Of a stretch of 64,000 nt of DNA, positions 32,535 to 39,955 are shown piece by piece. Within the stretch, counting starts at the first letter, position 1, and every line of letters begins with the position of its first letter. The notes below the pieces were generated by a model. The model worked only from the letters and a program-made list of their open reading frames with translations, was not told the origin of the DNA and made no database searches. Source of the stretch: Clostridiales bacterium (GTDB lineage: Bacteria; Bacillota; Clostridia; Peptostreptococcales; Anaerovoracaceae); assembly GCA_022773945.1 (NCBI GenBank), contig JALFNS010000039.1, positions 17,475 to 81,474 on the forward strand, read 5' to 3'. A program made the position numbers and the translations under genes.

Positions 32535-33263
32535 CTATAATTTCATAAGCTTCTCATAGAAACGATCGAAGAGTTCCATAACCTTCTTCCTGAAAATCAG
32601 ACCCAGCACACAGAGCACCACAGCCACTATACCTATTACTATGGCACTGGTGTACTGACCGTTCACCAGCTGGTTTCCTATAAGGAGGCTTCCCATCATT
32701 CCCGGGCTTCTGCCGATGAGGGATACGATGAGGAATCTGTCCAGACGAATCTCCGACAGTCCTGCCGCATAGTTGCACAGGTCCTTCGGAACTCCCGGAA
32801 TAAGGTAGATGAGGAATATGATTATTATCCCCTTCTTGCCGCGTATCTGCTCCACAACGCTGTTCATCTTCTCTTCGCCGAATATCATGTGCATAGCGTC
32901 GTGTCCCAGCAGCCGGGCCAGATAATAGGTGACAATCGTGCCCAGAGCGGCGCCTATGAGAGAAAAAGCGTAGCCCAGCCAGAAGCCGTACATGTATCCG
33001 GCAGCGAACTGAAGCTCCTGTCCAGGTATGATGCATATAATTATCTGGAGCAGCTGCGCTCCTATGTATATGAATATGCTCTCCGTCTTGTACTCCGCCA
33101 GACCTCTCTCGATTTCCCTGATATCACTGAACCTGTCTATGAGGTCATGGTGAAAAAAGAAAATGTACAGCGGTATGCCTACAAGTATCACTATGAGTAG
33201 CACGAGCTTGGCTATAGCCGATATCTTCTTGAATCTGGCACGCTTTATTTCTTTGTCAGTCAT
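32535..33263 (-). CDS. TVP38/TMEM64 family (VTT domain) membrane protein
   Basis: An integral membrane protein of the DedA/VTT superfamily, whose members include lipid scramblases and undecaprenyl- or phospholipid-flipping proteins. A cytoplasmic basic N terminus precedes the first helix (about 15-35), then YIGAQLLQIIICIIPGQELQFAAGYMYG and the reentrant motif GAALGTIVTYYLARLLGHDAM, and IFLIYLIPGVPKDLCNYAAGLS, all VTT signatures. The start is ATG 33263 with GGAG seven bases upstream rather than the TTG at 33269. Substrate not predictable. Confidence 0.92.
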   Translation of the reverse strand: MTDKEIKRARFKKISAIAKLVLLIVILVGIPLYIFFFHHDLIDRFSDIREIERGLAEYKTESIFIYIGAQLLQIIICIIPGQELQFAAGYMYGFWLGYAFSLIGAALGTIVTYYLARLLGHDAMHMIFGEEKMNSVVEQIRGKKGIIIIFLIYLIPGVPKDLCNYAAGLSEIRLDRFLIVSLIGRSPGMMGSLLIGNQLVNGQYTSAIVIGIVAVVLCVLGLIFRKKVMELFDRFYEKLMKL

Positions 33264-33295
33264 GATCAATCTCCAATCGCCTTTGTGTTCTACGG

Positions 33296-34594
33296 TCAGA
33301 GTATAGCAGAGTAATTTGTCATTTCTGTGATGTACTGGAGGGCTTTTATGACGCCGAACTTGGAATGTTCATATGTCAGGCCACCTTGGAAATACACGTT
33401 GTACGGCTCCCTGATAGGAGCGTCCGCAGACAGCTCTATCGACGAGCCCTGCACGAAGGCTCCCGCAGCCATTATCACCGGATCCTCGTATCCCGGCATA
33501 TCCCACGGTTCCGGCGAAACGTGGGAGTCCACAGGTGCCGAAGCCTGAATGCCTTTGCAAAATGCTATAACGGCCTCCGGAGATCCCAGTCTGACCGCCT
33601 GAATTATATCGCTTCTCTCGTCATCAGCCTCAGGACACACAGGGAATCCCAGCGAAGAGAACACCTCGGCACAGAGGACAGCTCCCTTGACAGCTCCGTT
33701 AACCGTCTTAGGCGCGATAAACAGTCCCTGAAGCATGGTTCTCGTCTGTCCGAAGGTAAGTCCGCACTCCCCTCCGATTCCCGGGGAGGTCATTCTGTAT
33801 GAAATTTTCTCCACCAGATCTCGACGTCCGGCCACATATCCTCCCGTCAGGGCGAGTCCGCCGCCCGGATTCTTGATGAGAGATCCGGCCATTATGTCGG
33901 CGCCCACATCCGTAGGCTCAAGTGTATGGAGAAACTCTCCGTAGCAGTTGTCCACCATACACACTATGTCAGGATTGATTCCGTGGACGAAATCGGCCCA
34001 CTCCTTTATCTCCTCAATGGTTATTGCCCTTCTCCAGCCGTAGCCCGTGGCTCTCTGGAGCGTCACCATTCTGGTGTCCGGACCTATAGCCTCGCCTAGT
34101 GCATCGAAATCTATTCTGCCGTCATCTCTCAGCTCCACTTGACTGTAGGAAACGCCGTATTCCCTGAGAGAGCCTTTGCCCTCCCCTCTTATACCTATAA
34201 CCTCCTCCAGAGTGTCATATGGTGCGCCTGTGCAGTATATGAGCTTGTCTCCCGGCCTGAGAATGCCCATGAGAGTAAGTGTCAGGGCATGTGTGCCATT
34301 GACTATTATAGGCCTTACCAGAGCAGCCTCAGCATTGAATACGTCCGCATATACCTGCTCCAGCGCGTCTCTGCCCGCATCGTCGTATCCGTAACCTGTG
34401 TTCCAGGAGAAATGTCTGTCACAGATTCTGTTTTTCTGGAATGCGTCCAGAACCTTGTACTGGTTGTAGGCCATAATGTCGTCCAGACGGTCGAAACGTC
34501 CGGATACTGCCTCTTCACATTTTTTAACGTGGTCGAGAACCTTGGGCGATATGCCGAAGCGATCTCTGAGAAGTCCGTAAGTGTTATCTTTCAT
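33296..34594 (-). CDS. Methionine gamma-lyase family PLP protein (YnbB, 'aluminum resistance' family)
   Basis: A PLP-dependent fold type I enzyme of the YnbB family, named for aluminum resistance but probably a C-S lyase. The PLP lysine is expected in AGSLIKNPGGGLALTGGYVAGR (about residue 235), with the ligand Asp in MVDNCYGEF. FSWNTGYGYDDAGRDALEQVYADVF and NGTHALTLTLMGILRPGD are family signatures. Length 432 is typical. It overlaps the GLUG gene by 11 bases. In Bacillus ynbB sits near miaA-hfq and glnRA, and here too it is near miaA, which supports orthology. Substrate unknown. Confidence 0.93.
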   Translation of the reverse strand: MKDNTYGLLRDRFGISPKVLDHVKKCEEAVSGRFDRLDDIMAYNQYKVLDAFQKNRICDRHFSWNTGYGYDDAGRDALEQVYADVFNAEAALVRPIIVNGTHALTLTLMGILRPGDKLIYCTGAPYDTLEEVIGIRGEGKGSLREYGVSYSQVELRDDGRIDFDALGEAIGPDTRMVTLQRATGYGWRRAITIEEIKEWADFVHGINPDIVCMVDNCYGEFLHTLEPTDVGADIMAGSLIKNPGGGLALTGGYVAGRRDLVEKISYRMTSPGIGGECGLTFGQTRTMLQGLFIAPKTVNGAVKGAVLCAEVFSSLGFPVCPEADDERSDIIQAVRLGSPEAVIAFCKGIQASAPVDSHVSPEPWDMPGYEDPVIMAAGAFVQGSSIELSADAPIREPYNVYFQGGLTYEHSKFGVIKALQYITEMTNYSAIL

Positions 34595-36164
34595 TGTATT
34601 TCCTCATTACATCCGAAGAGAATTCATTGCGATTAAAGAATATGTATACGCCGTATCCCGGTTTCCTGCTGTTTTCGCCGGATGAGAGATAAGTATCCAG
34701 CTTCTTCTGAAGGTCTGACGGAATATGGGAGAGATATGTTCTCTCGCTTTCATCCAGGGCTTCCTGCCAGGTGAGTACAGGATAGCCGTAATTGCCGTAT
34801 TCGCCGCGGTTGTCGTCAATATATGCAGGTCCCAGAGCAGAGGAGCCGTTGACGAGAGCTCCTGCCGTAATGCTGCCCGTTCCCGACAGGTTCACTGATG
34901 CACCGCTGCCGTCGGCGCCGACACCGTATCTGATTCCCTGAGAAAGGAAGTGGTTGTTTCTGATGTAAACGTCTTCCCTTCTGTTCGAGTTGTTGTTATA
35001 CAGACCTATTATGCCTCCCGAGAAATCAGAATTGTTGATGGTGCCCGCGTTGTAGCAGGATATAATCCTGACGCTGCGGGAAGGAATAATTCCCACTATT
35101 CCGCCTGCATATCCCGGAGTATCCGCATTCATGCTCATGGCGTTTCTGACATTGATTTTGCCTGTGTTGTAGCAGGACAGAATTCTGCTGCCGTAGACAT
35201 TGGCGAATCCCGTGATTCCGCCTGTTCCCTCGGTACGCGACCTTATTTCACCCGTATTGTAGCATTTGGATATAACTGCATTCTCCGAGAGGGATCTTCC
35301 GGCCACTCCGCCGGTTCCGTAGGTGGCGAAGCCTCTGGCGGTAGATCTGATATTTCCTCTGTTGCCGCATCTTGTTATGCTGCTCCAGTTTTCACCGCAT
35401 ATTCCCCCTACCTTCAGTGTGCCCTTGACGTTTCCGTAATTCAGCGTGTCCGTAACGGAGCCCTCGTTATAGCCGCATATGCCGCCTGTCTCCGCACCGG
35501 CGGAAACATTCACATAGGATTTGCAGTCGGCAATCTCTCCGCCCTCCGCGAGGTATCCCGCTATGGCGCCGCATCTTCCTCCCGTTGTGCTGACTTTGCC
35601 CTTGAGAGTCAGATTTTTGACGGTTCCCGAGAGATATCCGAAGAATCCCGCATAATCTCCGGAGGTGTCAATATGAAGTCCGCTGATGGTATGCCCCTTG
35701 CCGTCAAATGTGCCTTTGAAGCAGACCGTATCGTCGTTGCCGGCAGGGATCCAGTCCTCCGTCAGCTTCACGTCCGCATCGAGCACAATGGTGACTCCTT
35801 CAAAAGTCTCATGCCTGTTAGGCTTCCAGGCCTCAACCTGCTGTTCGTTTACGAGGCTCGCAAAACCCATAAGCTGGGCTTCGTTTCTGATATGATAGGT
35901 TTTCTCAGGGTTAAGATAGTCAAACCATGAGGTATCCTTGGTCACCCTCATTTCCGCAGGCTCGGTCTCTATGGTGTTGCCGTATTCATCAGTGTAAACC
36001 GTCTCGTCTGTATATGCCGGCTCTTCCGTGTATGCCGGATCTTCCGTATATACCGGATCCTCGGTGTAGTCCGTCACACAGTATGCGTCCCACGGTGAAA
36101 CAGCCGTGATGCCGAAAGCGAGCACCAGGGCAACAGTTAATCCTTTCTTAAGTTCAGTTTTCAT
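34584..36164 (-). CDS. Secreted GLUG-repeat surface protein
   Basis: A 526-residue predicted secreted protein. The N terminus has a signal peptide (MKTELKKGLTVALVLAFGITAV, about 1-29), then five acidic six-residue YTxxxx repeats (about 33-62), and a sorting-independent region with GLUG-type repeats such as GGICGYNEGSVTDTLNYGNV, GGVAGRS, GGITGFANVYG and GGIVGII (about 190-430). GLUG repeats occur in surface and adhesin-like beta-helix proteins. No LPXTG or clear transmembrane anchor is seen at the C terminus. It lies two bases before the recombinase gene stop and overlaps YnbB. Ligand is unknown. Confidence 0.85.
   Translation of the reverse strand: MKTELKKGLTVALVLAFGITAVSPWDAYCVTDYTEDPVYTEDPAYTEEPAYTDETVYTDEYGNTIETEPAEMRVTKDTSWFDYLNPEKTYHIRNEAQLMGFASLVNEQQVEAWKPNRHETFEGVTIVLDADVKLTEDWIPAGNDDTVCFKGTFDGKGHTISGLHIDTSGDYAGFFGYLSGTVKNLTLKGKVSTTGGRCGAIAGYLAEGGEIADCKSYVNVSAGAETGGICGYNEGSVTDTLNYGNVKGTLKVGGICGENWSSITRCGNRGNIRSTARGFATYGTGGVAGRSLSENAVISKCYNTGEIRSRTEGTGGITGFANVYGSRILSCYNTGKINVRNAMSMNADTPGYAGGIVGIIPSRSVRIISCYNAGTINNSDFSGGIIGLYNNNSNRREDVYIRNNHFLSQGIRYGVGADGSGASVNLSGTGSITAGALVNGSSALGPAYIDDNRGEYGNYGYPVLTWQEALDESERTYLSHIPSDLQKKLDTYLSSGENSRKPGYGVYIFFNRNEFSSDVMRKYNER
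35979..36068 (-). repeat. Tandem 18-bp repeat coding YTEDP-type hexapeptides
   Basis: Five 18-base units in frame encode YTEDPV, YTEDPA, YTEEPA, YTDETV and YTDEYG directly after the signal peptide of the GLUG protein. Units are diverged at third positions, so the array is probably stable. It would form an acidic, tyrosine-rich linker outside the cell. Confidence 0.85.
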
Positions 36165-36165
36165 T

Positions 36166-37299
36166 CTAATCCCTTTCCTTCCTTTCCAGTTCCCATTCCA
36201 TATCCTTGACCAAATCTCTTTTGACGTTCATTTTGTGTCCGGCATAAAGCTGTGTGGTGGTTACCTGTTCGTGATCCAGAAGCGCCTGCACATCGTATAT
36301 GGAGTTGCCTCTGCCTATAAGACTGGTGGCTGCCGTGGCCCTCAGCTTATGGGGACTGTAGCCGCCCTTTCTGGAGGTGTCCAGTCCTATTGACGTGTAC
36401 TTCTTAACCAGATCTCTGATCTGCCTTTCAGTCATCCTCCTGCCCTGAAGCGACAGGAAGAGAGCATCCTCGTGATCCGGCTGAATACGCGTCTCGTCAG
36501 GTCTTTCGTTCTCTATATAATCGGATACCACCATTGAAGCGGATTCATTCAGAGGCATAACCGCCTCCTTATCACGCTTCCTGTATATCTTGAATTCTCC
36601 TCTGTTGAAGTTGAATGATGAAACATTGAGCTGCTGCAGCTCGAAAAGCCTGAGCCCGTAGGTCAGAAACAGCACGAGAATCGCCTTGTCTCTTTTCTTC
36701 GTCTTCTCCCAGTACTGATGCTCCTTAGGTGTCAGGTGAGCTCCCGTGGACACGGCATCCAGCATTATCATTACCTCATCGTCCCGGAGCGCCTTGATTT
36801 CACGTTCCTGCGCCTTGGGAACGCGTATGGGATCGAACCCGTCCGTAATGTTCTTCTCAAGAAGGTCGTCCCTGTAAAGCTGCTTGAACATCACCGACAG
36901 GGATGACTTCTTCCTGGCCAGAGTCCTGTTGCTGTTCTCATATACCAGTATCTCGTCATCCTTCTCAACCGTGTACTGCCTGCAGTAATCAAGAAAAATA
37001 TTCACATCAACGGCTCTGATGCCGTTAAAATCCTTAAGGCTTATATCCCGCGGCTCCTCCGCCTGCGTCAGGTCTGTCTCGCTGATCAGATACCTGCAGA
37101 AAAAGCTGATATCCCGCAGATAGTTAAGTCTGGTCATAGGCAGAACGTTGCCTTTGAGATATACAAAAAAGCCCCTCAAGAATCTCGGGAGTTTTTCTTC
37201 CAAAGATGCACACTGACTGACAATCTCATGTTCTTTAAGGACTATGTTATCCGGCTTATCACTTCTGTTGCGGATCTTTATATTCTTCTCGTCAGGCAT
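36166..37299 (-). CDS. Tyrosine-type site-specific recombinase (XerC/D-like)
   Basis: A 377-residue tyrosine recombinase. An N-terminal SAM-like core-binding domain (about 40-165) precedes the catalytic domain with Arg in YGLRLFELQQL, Lys in FKIYRKRDKEAV, the PHKLRATAATSLIGRG box, and the terminal LDHEQVTTTQLYAG with the nucleophile Tyr. All five catalytic positions look intact. It starts within miaA and ends two bases before the GLUG gene, so it is a stable operon member and not part of a visible mobile element. It may be the chromosome-dimer recombinase or a dedicated invertase; the target site is unknown. Confidence 0.9.
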   Translation of the reverse strand: MPDEKNIKIRNRSDKPDNIVLKEHEIVSQCASLEEKLPRFLRGFFVYLKGNVLPMTRLNYLRDISFFCRYLISETDLTQAEEPRDISLKDFNGIRAVDVNIFLDYCRQYTVEKDDEILVYENSNRTLARKKSSLSVMFKQLYRDDLLEKNITDGFDPIRVPKAQEREIKALRDDEVMIMLDAVSTGAHLTPKEHQYWEKTKKRDKAILVLFLTYGLRLFELQQLNVSSFNFNRGEFKIYRKRDKEAVMPLNESASMVVSDYIENERPDETRIQPDHEDALFLSLQGRRMTERQIRDLVKKYTSIGLDTSRKGGYSPHKLRATAATSLIGRGNSIYDVQALLDHEQVTTTQLYAGHKMNVKRDLVKDMEWELERKERD

Positions 37300-38210
37300 T
37301 CTCCTATCACCTCGACAGCTTGAGAATCACTCAAGTATTCCGATAAATCGTACCACTTCATTGTATCATATCTTCTGAACCAGGTTAACTGTCTTTTAGC
37401 ATAATGCCTGGAATTTTTTTTAATATTATCGATGGCTGTCTCAAGGGTGCAACGTCCATCCAGATACTCCAGCATCTCCTTGTATCCGATGCCCTTCATC
37501 GAGGTGAAGGACTCGTCGAGACCCATGTCAAGGAGCCCTCTGACCTCTTCCTCAAGGCCTTCGTCAATCATCATGTCAACACGTCTGTTTATACGTGAAT
37601 AGAGCTCCTCACGAGGTCTTGTGAGGCCTATGAGGACAGCGTCATAGAGAAAGTCCTCCTCCCTGGCCTCTGCGAAGGGTCTCACCTTTTTTTCGCCCTC
37701 CTTCAGCCTCTCCAGCGCTCTTATGACCTTCTTGACATTGTTTGGGTGAATTCGAGCCGCCGCCTCCGGATCCGCATCCTCCAGCATGCAGTGAAGATAC
37801 TCTCTTCCCTTTTCTTCAGCCAGAGCCAGAAGCTCCTCCCTGTACTCACTGTTTTCCGGTGCTTTTGCGAAATCCATAGGCAGGAGAAGACTGTTGAGGT
37901 AGAGACCAGTTCCTCCGGCGATTACCGGCAGCCTGCCTCTGCTTATAATGTCCGCTACAGCCTCCCGTGCCAGACGCTGATAATCCGCAACGGTGAAGGG
38001 TTCTCTCGGATCCGCAAAATCCACAAGATGATGGGGCACTCTGGACAGCTCCTCGGGGGACGGTTTGGCGCTTCCTATGTTCATGTATCTGTATATCTGC
38101 ATTGAGTCGCATGATACAATCTCACCGTTGAAGGCTTCAGCCGCTCTGATGGCGTATTCTGTTTTTCCCACGGCCGTCGGCCCTGCTATAACAAGTATTC
38201 TGTCTCTCAT
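37278..38210 (-). CDS. miaA: tRNA dimethylallyltransferase
   Basis: Adds the dimethylallyl group to N6 of A37 in tRNAs reading UNN codons. The P-loop GPTAVGKTEYAIRAAE is at the N terminus, with SCDSMQIYRYMNIGSAKPS and HHLVDFADPREPFTVADY following, and IAGGTGLYLNSLL. Length 310 is normal. It overlaps mutL by four bases and the recombinase gene by 22, in the common mutS-mutL-miaA order. Confidence 0.97.
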   Translation of the reverse strand: MRDRILVIAGPTAVGKTEYAIRAAEAFNGEIVSCDSMQIYRYMNIGSAKPSPEELSRVPHHLVDFADPREPFTVADYQRLAREAVADIISRGRLPVIAGGTGLYLNSLLLPMDFAKAPENSEYREELLALAEEKGREYLHCMLEDADPEAAARIHPNNVKKVIRALERLKEGEKKVRPFAEAREEDFLYDAVLIGLTRPREELYSRINRRVDMMIDEGLEEEVRGLLDMGLDESFTSMKGIGYKEMLEYLDGRCTLETAIDNIKKNSRHYAKRQLTWFRRYDTMKWYDLSEYLSDSQAVEVIGECLTRRI

Positions 38211-39955
38211 ACTCTCCTGAACATCTTCTCTATTTCATATTTTCTCAGTCTGATGAATGTGGGTCTGCCGTGAGGACACGAGAAAGGATTCTCGCACCTC
38301 TTCAGCTGGTTTATTAGGCTGACCGCCTCCTCGGGCTCAAGTCTGTCTCCGCCCTTAACGGAGGCCTTGCAGGCTCTCATTATTATTCTGTCAATTGCCT
38401 TACGGTCTGTGACATCTATCCTGTCCTCCAGTGAAGCGACGAAATCTCTGAGGAAGTCTTCTGCCTCCTCGACTTCCGTGAAAGCCGGTATTTCTCTTAT
38501 AAGATAGGTGCTGTCACCGAAGAATTCCGCACCGTAACCCAGCTTTCTCAGCTGCGGGAGCCATCTTTCCTCGGAAGCTGCCGCATCCGGAGGAAGAACT
38601 ATGCTCAGAGGCGTCAGAAGCTGCTGTGACAGCTTCTCCGATGCCGCATACTGATTCTTCATCTTCTCGTAGAATATTCTCTCGTGAGCTGCATGCTGGT
38701 CTATCATGAAAAAGCTGTCCTCGTTCTGAGCGATAATGTAGGTGTTGAAGACGGTTCCTCTGATTTCCAGACTGTCGAAGTCAAATTCCTTTCTTACCGG
38801 CGGAATTTCCACAGGTTCCTCACGCACAACAGGCTGAGGAGTGTTCTCATGACGTACAGTGGACAATATTTGTTTTATGTCAACCTGTTTCTCTTCCTCT
38901 CTGATTTCGGGTTTTGCAGTAAGCTTCGGTACCTCTGCAGGCCCGGTCTCAGGAACAGCTCTTGTCACTCCCTCTTCGCCTCTCAGTCCGCGTGCCACAG
39001 CCTCGGATATGAAGTCCTCCACTCTGAAAACATCGCCGAACCGGACTTCCTTCTTGGCCGGATGAATGTTGACATCCACAGTATCTCCCGGAACCGACAG
39101 GAAGAGGAAAGCCACAGGGAACCTTCCCTGCATGAGCCTCTCTCTGTATCCCTTCTCCAGTCCCCGTCTCATAACATCGCTGGACACGACTCTGCCGTTG
39201 ACACAGTAAATCTGCCTGTTTCTCGAGGACAGTGTGTATGAAGGGTTCGATACGAAGCCTCTGAGAACCATGCCGTCCTCGTCTCCCGTAACAGGAATGA
39301 GATATTTACCTGTCTCGGCTCCGTATATGCTGACTATGTTGTTGAGGAAGTTTCCCTTACCCGAGGTGGTGAATACTCCCTTGCCTCCGCTGATGAAGCT
39401 GATTCTTATATCCGGATATGACATTGCCATTCGTGAGAGCATGTCAGTGATTCGCCTCGTCTCCGATGCATCCGAGGACAGGAACTTAAGCCTGGCGGGC
39501 AGATTGAAGAACAGGTCTCTGACCGTTATGGTAGTCCCTTCGGGACAGCCGGTACCTCTCATGTCCTTCACTTCGCTTTCCTCGGCCACAACCCTGGTGC
39601 CTTTGCGGTCCTCCGCGCGTCTGGTGACCATTTCGACTCGGGATACCGCGCAGATGCTGGCGAGAGCTTCTCCGCGAAATCCCAGTGTTTCTATATTGTC
39701 CAGGTCCTCAACCTTCTCTATCTTGCTGGTGGCGTGGCGCATGAAAGCGGCGGGAATCTCCTCTCCTGCGATGCCGCATCCGTTATCGGTTACCCTGATG
39801 TAGGATTTGCCTCCGTTTCTTATTTCAACGGTGATGCTGTCGGCGCCTGCATCGATGGAGTTTTCAACAAGCTCCTTGATTATGGAGACGGGGCGGTCTA
39901 TGACCTCGCCCGCCGCTATTTTATCCGCAACGTTCTTGTCGAGAATTCTTATCAT
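38207..39955 (-). CDS. mutL: DNA mismatch repair protein MutL
   Basis: Couples MutS recognition to strand incision. The GHKL ATPase motifs are present: ELVENSIDAGA, VTDNGCGI, ATSKIEKVEDLDNIETLGFRGEALASI. The C-terminal dimerisation domain contains the QHAAHERIFYEKM segment and, near the end, the CKASVKGGDRL and NPFSCPHGRPT motifs. DMID/QHA(A)HE and SCPHGRP blocks are those of the endonuclease-type MutL. 582 residues. Start overlaps mutS by four bases. Confidence 0.97.
   Translation of the reverse strand: MIRILDKNVADKIAAGEVIDRPVSIIKELVENSIDAGADSITVEIRNGGKSYIRVTDNGCGIAGEEIPAAFMRHATSKIEKVEDLDNIETLGFRGEALASICAVSRVEMVTRRAEDRKGTRVVAEESEVKDMRGTGCPEGTTITVRDLFFNLPARLKFLSSDASETRRITDMLSRMAMSYPDIRISFISGGKGVFTTSGKGNFLNNIVSIYGAETGKYLIPVTGDEDGMVLRGFVSNPSYTLSSRNRQIYCVNGRVVSSDVMRRGLEKGYRERLMQGRFPVAFLFLSVPGDTVDVNIHPAKKEVRFGDVFRVEDFISEAVARGLRGEEGVTRAVPETGPAEVPKLTAKPEIREEEKQVDIKQILSTVRHENTPQPVVREEPVEIPPVRKEFDFDSLEIRGTVFNTYIIAQNEDSFFMIDQHAAHERIFYEKMKNQYAASEKLSQQLLTPLSIVLPPDAAASEERWLPQLRKLGYGAEFFGDSTYLIREIPAFTEVEEAEDFLRDFVASLEDRIDVTDRKAIDRIIMRACKASVKGGDRLEPEEAVSLINQLKRCENPFSCPHGRPTFIRLRKYEIEKMFRRV

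Noticed and set aside
34950-35930. 326-residue plus-strand ORF opposite the GLUG gene
   Set aside because: It mirrors the repeat-rich GLUG coding sequence; repeated glycine/serine codons create long antisense frames.
36166-37299. Phage or transposon integrase reading of the recombinase gene
   Set aside because: It overlaps miaA and sits tightly in a core operon with no att repeats, excisionase or phage genes around.
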